Shown piece by piece: positions 1 to 9,599 of a stretch of 64,000 nt of DNA. The notes beneath the pieces are model-generated. The model saw only the letters and a program-made list of their open reading frames with translations. It was not told the origin of the DNA and did no database searches. Source of the stretch: Anthoceros angustus (Eukaryota > Streptophyta > Anthocerotopsida > Anthocerotales > Anthocerotaceae); NCBI GenBank assembly GCA_010909165.1, contig MU008150.1:124001-188000 (forward strand). Reading direction: 5' to 3'. Position 1 is the first letter of the stretch, and the number at the start of each line of letters is the position of its first letter. Position numbers and translations under genes: made by a program.

Positions 1-2000
1 AGTCCAAAAGCAAGGGGATAAGAAGGGGAGCGTGCTCGAGCTTTTCCAGGTTTGCATTCAGCGTCAATCTTCCGTTCGAAATAGCACTAGTTGCGATGTC
101 GACTTACTTTCATTACCTTCCTCGTGAGATAACACCGATTGCGATATCAACTGACTGCTGTTTTGTCTCTGTTGTCTGATGCAGCTCTTGGGGTCACTAG
201 TTCGCCGATGGTAAGCGAGATGTCCTAGGCCGACAGTTGTGTTCGAGCCAGTGACAACATATACTGTTGCGTTACGCGGAATTGCATCCTAGGTTATCTA
301 GTAGGTAGGTTCCAAAGCTTCATTGGACACGTAGTTCATGAAGTGATGAATCTTCGCCAAACTTTACTTTTGAGAGCACGGAAGGAGAGAAAGTTGAGAA
401 CTCAACTCATGAGGATGCACGGACAAGTCGAAAAAAGCCCAAAAGGACACGACAATCGGCAGATCAGTGGTCCATCACCAAGACAGTTTCCAATATGGCC
501 AACTCGAAGAGTTAACACATCGTATACAGAGCAATGAAAAGAACACCCTACGAAGCTCACACAACCTGTTCTGTCCAAACCGCCATTTACTCGGAAATCT
601 TGCTCCCAAAAGCTCAGTCCAAACCTGCCAATACCATATCCTCCCTCCACAATTAGTGTTTCGAAGTCCTGTCTGGAAGGTCCTATACAAGACGACACTC
701 CTATTATTTACATGAGCCAGTAGCCCGCCGCTGACCCCAACATCCTGCAGGAAGAAAAATGCAAAACACGATCACCAGCCCTATCAAGTCTTGCCAGATG
801 ACAGCTCCTGGTTACAGCCACCATAAGTATTGCACACCGTCGTAGCTTCAAAAGTACGTAACAGCTCCAATGCTCTAGACAGAAATTCACATCCTCAATC
901 TGCTGTAAGATTCTTGTCAACAACCTGACAGAACCTCCGCAGATACATATTCCTCCTGTGTTTGCATGAGAACTCCTTCACTGGGTTTTTTCTTGCACCT
1001 GTTCAAACTCCACCTGAAGCACGCTCTACAACACATTAGTCCTACAGTACCACAACATGACACCCTTGCTGCAAGTGGCAGCATGCACTTCAACAAAAAA
1101 ATTCAAGAACCACACCTCGAGGGACGACTGTACTTTCGTGTGGACTCCTATCTGGGGCAGACTTTTCTCCTGCAAGCGGTCATGATTGCACACAATCTCA
1201 CAACAGAGAGGGCAACCATTAGCTGCTCAGAAGTTAGGACCCATGCGAACCAGCCCAACCAGGAATGATTGGAAAATGGTCAGAGTCCTCAGATCTACAG
1301 GGAAGCCTTCAGCCTTGAATTTACTCTCAGTGGAAAGGAGAGAAAGCAGCGATCCACCATCCTCATTCACGAACCCCAAAAGCTGGATGCAAGAACCACA
1401 AACTCTGTGGCACACTGGCAACACCAATTCCTCGAGGGAGCAGATCTTGAGGCATCACTCAGCCAATATAACCAGAAGGCCAGCCAAGAGGAGCTTGCAA
1501 TTCGTGCTCCTGCAGCCAACAAGCATAATCCTCCCTGAGCCGTAGTGGCTCAGGCCACCCCTCCAATCAGCTGATGCAAACGACTTGGGCAGACCACCCA
1601 CAGGTCCTTGAACAGGTTCACAATAATAATACCCCACTCCCAATCCACGTGAATACTGTTGGAACAGTCAGAGTGCTGCAATTCATGACAGGTGATAAAA
1701 AGGCTACCCATCACAAGCTAGACACTCCACTCCCAGGGAGACAGAACTATATACAATCTACAGACCTAAGTAATACGCTCCCACTATCTGAGAATGGGCA
1801 TACCTAGTTCAAAGCCTGAGGAACCAATACCTGGCGGCACATACTACAAAATGTTTTGACTTCATACTACTCTAATCAGAGAGGGACAGAGACTAGTACT
1901 GAATCAAGGAAGGGCGTCTGCTGGGATAGTAGAACATCCCTGTCATCTGAGGGCAAGTATCCATGACATCAAGACAAGTTCAGGTGATTAGATGTTTGTT
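1..2000. other. Non-coding stretch downstream of the poly(A) polymerase gene
   Basis: I find no convincing gene here. The open frames between 340 and 1810 are short, overlap on both strands and show no family motif. Since the poly(A) polymerase runs leftwards, part of this could be its 3' untranslated region or an unrelated transcript. No repeats or terminal inverted repeats were noticed. Confidence 0.4.
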
Positions 2001-2027
2001 TGTTTACTATGTTCATTATGTTTCTCA

Positions 2028-2062
2028 TTTTTTTTCCTTTTTATTCTTTCACCTTTTTTAGT
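2028..2062 (-). other. A-rich tract about 300 bp downstream of the poly(A) polymerase stop
   Basis: On the minus strand this is a run rich in A with an AATAAA-like element (around 2036-2046), about 290-325 nt past the stop codon. It could be the normal cleavage/polyadenylation signal of the gene. It could also be the degenerate poly(A) tail of a retrocopy, which would fit the lack of introns in the gene. The two readings cannot be separated by eye. Confidence 0.4.
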
Positions 2063-2351
2063 TTTTGCATATGTTTTCCGCTGAACCCACAAATCCATGG
2101 CTTGTTACGTGCCCCTGAAAGCAACATATATGTCTTGGTTTGTTGGCATGCCATATTCTTCAGCAACATACTCTTACCCGTTGCGCAGGCATGTTCTAGA
2201 TGCCTGGGTTCAGTCGGAGGGGCAGGACTGCCAGTGAAACCGTAGCCTATAAAGTTGGCTTCACGGTTTGTTTGAGATAAGCTCCAGGTCTTGCTACTTG
2301 ATGTCGTCTGTAACACAACAAGCGAGGGCCGATGAAGATGGCCTCCAAATT

Positions 2352-4217
2352 TCATGCACAAATATAGTTAGGTATTTGAATCCCTGTATCCATGCTGGAT
2401 CGCCCAACACTGCCATTCTTCTTAGCTGGCTTACTTTCTAGGTCTTCTGTTGCTCTCTTCAAACCCCGTTCACCTTTCAGAGCTTCCCCCTCCCTCCCAC
2501 CTTCATCCGCTTTAGAGCTGCCATAATTCTCAAGTTCAGGAGAACCTTCCCCGTTGTTCACCCTGGCACCTACTTCACCTTCATGAGTACCATCGTCCCC
2601 ATAATCTTCACCCTGCCTCCCACATTTGGCATTACGATCACTACCAACACCTTCACCTGGCCTTTTCTTTGCTCCACCCTTGGACCTGTCAGGAGGCGTT
2701 GATCCAGTCTGTCCTGGCAACCTTCTTGGAGGGCGAGCTGGACGAACTCCCCCTGGAAAGACATAGTCAGGAAGTTGCCTCCGCTGCACATGAGACACAG
2801 AGATATCCATTCCATGCCTTCTCATCGCATACAAGTTAACTGCAAACTTGAACTCGTCCACAGTTGTCGAAATGTCAAAACGCTGGCCTTCCTGTGGAAC
2901 ACTCTGTTTCCGCCGGAGGCCCATAAAGAAGGATGAATGCCTCCCTCTCTTCGATTCATCCACAAACGTACAGGGATGAGGATGACACTGAAGCTCTCCA
3001 TACGTGTACCTCTCAATTTTCAGGGTAAGCTGCCTCAACCGAGACTCAACCCACCCTTTCCACGGCCGAAGATCATCTGCATGCTCTGCCAGTATGTCAA
3101 TCTGCAGGTAGTTCCTGTAAGCATCAAAGAAAGGGTAGGGCTCGAACAGCTTTCTCCAGTCCGCTCTCGTCACCTCCAGGGCCTCACAAACATCATTGCC
3201 ACGCTGGAATTCTTCAGTCATCACACGTAAGGTACTTGTTGAAACAGAATAACTAGAATTCATGCAAGGGTAGGCAGGAGTAATTATGGGCATCAGGTGA
3301 GTTCTGTCCATCGCGTTCTTCCGTGGATCCCATACGGGAAGACCTAGAGTGCCCTCCTCAATAGAACAAAGCATGACCGGATTCGGCCATCTCCACTGGG
3401 TGAAAACGCGGAAAAACCGAGAAACTAACATACTAGGCACAGCATAGGGATAAAGCTGGCAGATACGGGCCACAAGCAGCGCCCAGTTGACCCCTCCCAG
3501 AAACCCCATCACATTAGAGTAGACACCACGCCGCCTCGCCCACAACTTCATGCAGCGGAGGGTTGTTCGGAAATTAGGGATATTTGGAACCAATCTCAGA
3601 ATTTGATCTGTCACCCTACATCCATTGAGACTCCTCACGCTCTGCTCGTCAACATTTCTCAGAATAGATTCTTGAGATATGTCAAGGTCCTCGGAAACGA
3701 CCCAGTGATTCAGCCTAGCATACAGGAGATCGATAGAAATGTTGTTGAACTTGAACTTCATGACAGGTACGTGGGCGTCGGGAACAGGATGGAGCTCAGT
3801 CACTTCATGCATCTCAGCTAACATGTCATGCAAGTGACCAAAAAAATCCTCTTCACGGGTGGCAAAGCGAGGGCCCACACAGAGGGTGTCGATATCATCC
3901 CGAGGCCCATGTACTCCAAGCCGGTATGAACCAAAGGTGAAAATCCTTGCGTTGGCAGACTGCACCATCTCCTCATTGTAACCCTTATCCCTGCTAATAT
4001 TCTTCACCCAAAGCTTAACGGTTTGATCCAGATGCCCCAACACCTCCTCCCTCCGAACCGCCTCCTCTTGGCTCTCGTACAGTCCAGCGGATGCCAAGTA
4101 GCCTTCCAGCTCCTTCGTCCTGATAAGATCCTGCTCCGAGGGACCGGCAGTGGAGATGGGCTCGGTGACCCCCAGATACGGCACGACATTCTGCATCCTG
4201 ACAGCGCTCCACGGCAC
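2352..4217 (-). CDS. PAPS: Nuclear poly(A) polymerase, single exon
   Basis: Canonical nucleotidyltransferase poly(A) polymerase, which adds poly(A) to pre-mRNA 3' ends in the nucleus. The 621-residue frame aligns with plant PAPS proteins from the N-terminal YLGVTEPIS block onwards. The catalytic signature FGSYRLGVHGP is followed by DDID, and the third carboxylate lies in ISIDLLYAR (about residue 160). The central-domain landmarks LNGCRVTDQILRLVPN, RRGVYSNV, GFLGGVNWALL and PIITPAYPCMNSSY are all present, and the RNA-binding-fold region ends near residue 480. The remaining 140 residues are low-complexity, rich in Gly, Lys and Glu, with KKRP and KPAKK basic clusters that may serve as nuclear localisation signals. 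The tail is somewhat shorter than in many plant homologues. The annotated Met is the first in frame, and Met8 is an alternative. The gene has no introns although plant PAPS genes are normally split, so a retrogene origin is possible. All catalytic residues look intact, so it may be functional. Confidence 0.93.
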   Translation of the reverse strand: MPWSAVRMQNVVPYLGVTEPISTAGPSEQDLIRTKELEGYLASAGLYESQEEAVRREEVLGHLDQTVKLWVKNISRDKGYNEEMVQSANARIFTFGSYRLGVHGPRDDIDTLCVGPRFATREEDFFGHLHDMLAEMHEVTELHPVPDAHVPVMKFKFNNISIDLLYARLNHWVVSEDLDISQESILRNVDEQSVRSLNGCRVTDQILRLVPNIPNFRTTLRCMKLWARRRGVYSNVMGFLGGVNWALLVARICQLYPYAVPSMLVSRFFRVFTQWRWPNPVMLCSIEEGTLGLPVWDPRKNAMDRTHLMPIITPAYPCMNSSYSVSTSTLRVMTEEFQRGNDVCEALEVTRADWRKLFEPYPFFDAYRNYLQIDILAEHADDLRPWKGWVESRLRQLTLKIERYTYGELQCHPHPCTFVDESKRGRHSSFFMGLRRKQSVPQEGQRFDISTTVDEFKFAVNLYAMRRHGMDISVSHVQRRQLPDYVFPGGVRPARPPRRLPGQTGSTPPDRSKGGAKKRPGEGVGSDRNAKCGRQGEDYGDDGTHEGEVGARVNNGEGSPELENYGSSKADEGGREGEALKGERGLKRATEDLESKPAKKNGSVGRSSMDTGIQIPNYICA

Positions 4218-5040
4218 ACCTGGACAAGCTCACAACTGCTAAGGATAGAACACGGTAAGAAGGACAACACCGGAACCAAGGGCACCTCAACTCACGCCCA
4301 CCATAGCAGCCCTCCCAACACATGCACACACCACGGCATGGAGTAACACACACGAATATGCCACAAACATCCATGAACAGACAGCCAAAAAGCAGACGGG
4401 CAACAGGCCGAGCTCCGCACCTTGCAGAACCCTGGCGGCGCAGTCAAAAAGCACCTGAAAGTAGAGGCGGTGGCGGGCGGAACTCGCGCACCTGCCACCA
4501 CGCCGGAATGCAACTCCTCCACTCCCCGAGAGCTGAGCAGCGGTCGCGAGAGCCTTCCTGACCTAAACCCAACGCGTGAGACACCAAGCGAGAACCGGGC
4601 AGGCAGGCAAAGCGAGCTTCAATCCAAGAGTTCCCAGAAGCCGCCTCCACCAGCCGTGGCGAAGTGAAGGCAGGCCTTCGCCTCGCCTCGCCTGGCTAAG
4701 CGGAGGCCCTGCCTGTCACGACGCCGGGGAGCAGCAACCACCTTCCTGGAGCGGGGGTACAGCAGGCAGTGACACCGTCAACGGCACAGCATGCAGGGGC
4801 GGCCGATCGAGAGCCTGGAAGGAGGGGACGAGGCAGGGAGGCGCCTGGGCATCGCCGTGAGCGAAGGCGGGAAGGCACATGCAGCCACCATGCAGGCAGG
4901 CGGCATGTAGCAAAGCCCCAGGACCGAGAAGAGGCAACACAACAGAGCACAAGCGAGGGAGAGGAGACAGTGCAGCCGGGCAGAAGCGGAGACAATGCGC
5001 CTGCGCCCGGGCCCAGTCAGCCACAACCCTAATGAGATTT
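4218..5040. promoter_or_regulatory. GC-rich upstream region of the poly(A) polymerase gene
   Basis: This is about 0.8 kb of GC-rich DNA directly 5' of the minus-strand gene. Many overlapping short frames occur on both strands, but none has motif support. It most likely holds the 5' untranslated region and promoter. I could not recognise a TATA box or a transcription start. Confidence 0.4.
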
Positions 5041-7259
5041 TGGCTCTGATTCCCGATTTATGTACAGACCCACCCACAAACAGACAGCCAGAAATGGAGA
5101 CGGCCAAATCTCATACATGTGTAGTATCACCTACACATCATTTACCTCTAGAATACCGATCTCTGTTTTATAGTGAGACAGCTCGCCCTACCTACAAGTC
5201 CGCATCAATTACCACCATATATAGGATGTTTTTAAACCGGTCGAGAATTTGAACATTTTTTTAAGGGCTTCGAGAGAAGAAGAGAAGAATTATATTACAG
5301 CCACAAGAGTGTTACATTATGGTGATAGCATTCAATAGAGGGAACCATTGAAGTTATATAGCCAGCTATATGTCTAGGTTTCATCTTGAAGTCGCGTGTA
5401 CCTACTATGAAAAGAAAAGGCCTGCACTTTGTCGCTAACACGTCATACTCATGAACAGAAGAAGGTGAAAAGGCCTTCATAGGTACTCTCGCGTCATATT
5501 CATGGACAAGAGAAGATGGAAAGGTGTGCATAGGTACTCTCACGTCATATTCATAGACAAGAGAAGGTGGAAAGGCTTGCATAGGTACTCTCGCCAACAC
5601 CTCCTACGATATCATAATGGAGACGATGGGAAACCCTTCATTCTGTTTGGCATTTAATGTTGGGCTGTTTGGTTTAAGCTGTCGATGAGGTTACTTGCAA
5701 CCGTTTGTTGTTGTTCTAGACATTACCTCTTTCTAAGTAGGGGTTCATAATAGTTTATATAGTAGAAAGATAATTGTTCTTGTTTTACTATTTTTTTCTA
5801 CTTAGAAAGAGGTTTTGATTTTCTAACTCGATTTTGAAGAATTGAGTTTGTTGTTTATGTCCAAGTATATGCTTGTATTTAGGAAGCTATTTCAAGAGTG
5901 CCCAAATGTTAACTCGGCACAAAGAAATTGAAAAAACAAAGTCTATATGAACCACATTTAATAAGAACCTACACGAATGTAGCAGGTTTAGTAGATACCT
6001 TCACGAATGAGAGGTGATTTAGCCCATCTCCAATTTCTGATTGTCTCTTAGAGCGATTCCAAATCAGAGAGAAAGCGAAAAATTTAAGGTTCCAGAATGA
6101 CTGGGCCCAACTCTAAGCGCACATAGAGACAAGTGGTAGTTTTTTTGTTGATCATTTTGTCTACCAATATACGGTAATGAACGACACATCATCTTGGTGC
6201 GGATGCCAATTTAGATGATCTTAACTGAGGTGGACTATTAGTTCATGTGGGCCAGGTGCCATCTCTAGCTAAAGCGCTCAGGGACAATCGCGAGTGGTTT
6301 GGATGTGTAGGGAGCAGGGAGGGAAGACAGAACACATGGGAAGGGTTCTAGAACATGGCAAACTTGACTTACTCTATCATTAACTTATCCACTATATGGA
6401 GAATTTTTTCTAGATGACTTGGAATTTTAACAACCAATGTGTATCACTTCAAAAACTTTTGAAAAGCTACTACCACATCCTTATCAGAGACACATATCAG
6501 ACATGGCACCGCTACTTGCATAAAGGCTCCGTCTTCATATCCGTTATGACTTGATGAAGAACATGAGACATATAATTGCGTGGGAAGAATTTCCATCATC
6601 AGAATCACTCCAATTAAAACCCTATAAAGTTGTCTGCATATCAATTTCATAAATATCCGTTGCTTGTAATCCACAGTTCAACTCAAGTATGAAAAGTGCA
6701 CCAAGATGTTGATAGTAAAATTGTCGAAAGTTCATGTAAGGACCATATTCCTGAGAGTTCCTCAGCTGCTCATCAAGAAAAGGTTCTCATAGCTTTACAA
6801 ATTTCTTGCATTTTAGGTTGAGAGCAAACTTCATAGTGCACAGGGTAGTTGATGCTAGTGAGTAGCAAGGGGATGAGTTTGGGTTTGCTCACAACTTGTT
6901 GAGGTATGTGTGAAGATACACAACTACGGACACAATAAAAATCCTGTCGAATGGACATAAAGAGAGTGCTCGACCCCCGATTCCGAGGAGGAGGAGGAAG
7001 AACAGCAAGAGCAGAAGCATGAACATGTCAGCGCAGGCTCTAGCTTGAATTAAAAAAAAATGAAGCTTTGCTCACTACCCACTTGGTCAAGCATTTTAAG
7101 TTTCTTTTCTTTCGATTTTCATTCAATAAAATTCATTATGACCTATTCTTCTTTGTACTATGATTTTTTTTGCTTCTCGCATCCTACTCCTTTTACAAAT
7201 GGCATCGGTACATAGCAGACAAGAAAGATAGAAATGGGCTAACGTGAGCGAACAAGGGG
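5041..7259. other. Intergenic DNA, no gene seen
   Basis: This is moderately AT-rich sequence with stop codons in all frames. The only structured element I see is the 51-bp tandem repeat listed separately. No transposon ends or coding motifs were recognised. Confidence 0.5.
5441..5593. repeat. Three tandem copies of a 51-bp unit
   Basis: Copies lie at 5441-5491, 5492-5542 and 5543-5593, each exactly 51 bp and starting CGTCATA. On the minus strand they read in one open frame (5295-5600) as a 17-residue repeat, with consensus RVPMxxFxxSxVxEYD. The constant length divisible by three is compatible with coding, but three copies are too few to prove it and the short ORF matches no known family. Confidence 0.8.
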
Positions 7260-7637
7260 TTGTAACCCTAACCATTTTGAATTTTATGATTTTAAAATTA
7301 GTTATAAATAATATTATAAGAAAAATAAAGATGTGATATATCTTTCAAGAGAACTTTTTAAGTTGGATATATTTATTAACTGAATAAATAAAATTATTTA
7401 TTATTTTATAATAAAAATAAATCTCAAATATTAATTTAGATAGTTTAATTGATTATAATTCTTATATTTATTAAATAAATAAATAAATTTCTACCTCCAT
7501 TAAATAAGAGAAGGAGGGTTCATAATCTGATCTGCTATAAGAGTAAGATTATAAAACTTTTAATAATGATTTATATTATCAAACTTTTAATTCTAGTTAG
7601 CAGACGTAGGTAAATAATAGGTAACGAGGGGATAAGA
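7260..7637. other. Very AT-rich block next to the transposon's left end
   Basis: Roughly 350 bp made almost wholly of A and T, with runs of TTTATTAAATAAATAAAT type. There is no open frame. It could be an old insertion target, a matrix-attachment-like region or decayed repeat. Its abrupt end coincides with the target duplication and terminal inverted repeat at 7632-7664. Confidence 0.5.
7632..7637. repeat. Left target-site duplication TAAGAT
   Basis: Directly abuts the left terminal inverted repeat. The same six bases directly abut the right one at 24931-24936. Confidence 0.7.
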
Positions 7638-7664
7638 TTATGGAATACCGATCTCGTCACACGG
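7638..7664 (+). repeat. Left terminal inverted repeat, 27 bp
   Basis: It begins TATGGAATACCGATCTCGTC and ends in CACGGG. It is the exact reverse complement of 24904-24930, and identity stops sharply after CACGGG on the inner side. Confidence 0.8.
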
Positions 7665-8680
7665 GCCCTTTAGGGTTTTTTTCCATTGTGACCAAAGAAG
7701 TTTTCCGGCATCTGGTGAAAACTCACAGTACGCAACCCGACATCGTGGTTCGCCTTAATGTCGTGTTTGTAAGGAATCTTTTACGGTTGTGTGACACACA
7801 ATGTTTTCGTTTTAAAATTTGTGAGGGCATGGGCCATCGGACATCCTTCGCATGACCCCATCCGTCGGTTTGCCGTCGATTTGCCATCGCCGTCACGAGG
7901 GCTTGATGGGAGATAGCGTGGAGGAGGGCACAAGGGCTGTATGCTGCGAGGCGGGCATCTGGCCACTGATAGCGTCTGGGCGCCATATGCGCCTCGCGCG
8001 GCTATCAGACCATCCGGCGTCGTCGCACTGAGGGCCAGCCATACGGGCCTCGCGGTGGCGCACACCATCTTCCGAGAACCGGCCTTTACATTGCACCACA
8101 ACAAAGCTTTGGGCTCAACTCTCAAAACGCGAACAAACAAATCCAAATTGTCACCGCTCTCATGGTGGCGCACAAAATGTCATCAGGGTCATGGTGGCGC
8201 ACAATCAATTTTCTCCGGCCACCTAGCTCACTCCGGAAGAAAAATCTGGGCCACGCCCCTCACACCTCGTGCACCATAGGCCAGGCGGGGTGATGGCCGT
8301 CACGCCCAGGGGTGGCTTGACCTCATCCAGTGGAGGTGGGTATTCGCAATCGTCCCACGTGCTCCTGCACTCCTGCAGTGTTGTTAGTGCCATGTGCTGG
8401 ATACATGTCAGGAGGAAGTCCTGCAATCCTTTGCATATGCATTGTCCTCGCCATCTGCGGTTCTGCACAACCCGCAATGATGGCCCATACGAGTTCCCGT
8501 GCACACACAAATGGCGATCGCCCTCCCTCCCTCCACAATCTTGTAACCTCTGAGACAAAATGAATGGCGAGACTGCGATTTGCTCACCGCTCGGCAATTC
8601 TATGCGGGTGGTGGCATCTCGGGGCCACGTTTTTGTGCATCTTGAGGCCACCCACATCGAACTCCTCGCCATCGTCCTCC

Positions 8681-9542
8681 TCAGCCCCATATGCGGGTGC
8701 CTGCACCCACCCTTGTAGTCGACCTTCTTCTTGGAATGCGATTGCAGGCACATGGCCGGAATGTCACATCGGCTGCCACGATCTTCCGCACCCGGTGCCT
8801 ATTCCATACCTGCCTCCAACGCTCGAGCTCTGCCCTCATCGTGGGCATGAAGGTCACGTGCAGGGAATGGATGTGCCAGGGGTTGGTGATGTCCAGTTCG
8901 CTGCTCCTCACCATATCCATCATGTACCCCTTGTAGAGGAATGCCCACTTCTCTCCCAAGGACCGCCAGAAATGCTCAATCCTCTGCAACAATCCGCATT
9001 CAACGCTTCCACCGGTGTCACTGCGGAAAGCAGAGACCTCCTAACTTTTACAGTTGTGCACGGAGGGGCGGATGAAGTTGCTTCCATGTGCCCTTGGCCT
9101 CGCTCGGTTCATATCCTCTATTAGGTTGTGCTGCTGCGTGGTCCGTGGCCAGCTGCGGATGCCCAAACTTCCTCCTTTGCTTCCACATAGGCGTTGAAAA
9201 TCGTCGTTCCCGCTTGTTATCCTCCGGCACCAACGGGGCGTAATGGGTTGCCCCATCTATGGCCCGTGCACTCAAGTAGAATTGGTACATCTTGTCATAA
9301 AAGGCTGCGGCAACCAGGCACCCGTCGGTGATTGCGGTCACAACTCTGCAATCACTTCTTCCTGCCGCGAACTGCGAACATCGCAGATGACCCCCCCCTC
9401 CTCTACAATCCATATGCCACATGTACATGGGTGTCGCATTGGTGTCTTGGGCCAGCAGCGGATGCGCCTTGTCGGCCGTCGTGCCATGTGCTCCGGGCAT
9501 CAAGCCGCCTCCGTCACCACCTCCTTGGGATTTCGATTCCAT
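8681..9542 (-). pseudogene. Retroviral-type (rve) integrase/transposase, frameshifted
   Basis: Read right to left on the minus strand, one frame (9542 to 9048) holds WHMD, then AIDGATHYA, then KFGHPQLATDH. After frame changes near 9140 and 9000 the frame from 8992 to 8681 gives LQRIEHFWRSLGEKW, then ITNPWHIHSLHVTFMPTM and a final RWRQVWNRHRVRK. This matches the order and wording of the integrase core in eukaryotic rve-family proteins (WHxD, IDGxxR/HY, TDxG/H, QRIExxW and the downstream LHxVFxPRI-like and WNxH blocks). The catalytic Asp, Asp and Glu can be placed at WHMD, ATDH and RIE. The D-to-E spacing looks stretched by decay or sequence error. Several frameshifts mean it is not translatable as it stands. 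It would have catalysed insertion of the surrounding element. The family call is from motif memory, not alignment. Confidence 0.6.
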
Positions 9543-9599
9543 CCGATTGCACTCTGCCGCAGAATCGTATTCCGGCGTTCAGCCGTCTTTGATGGGTGT

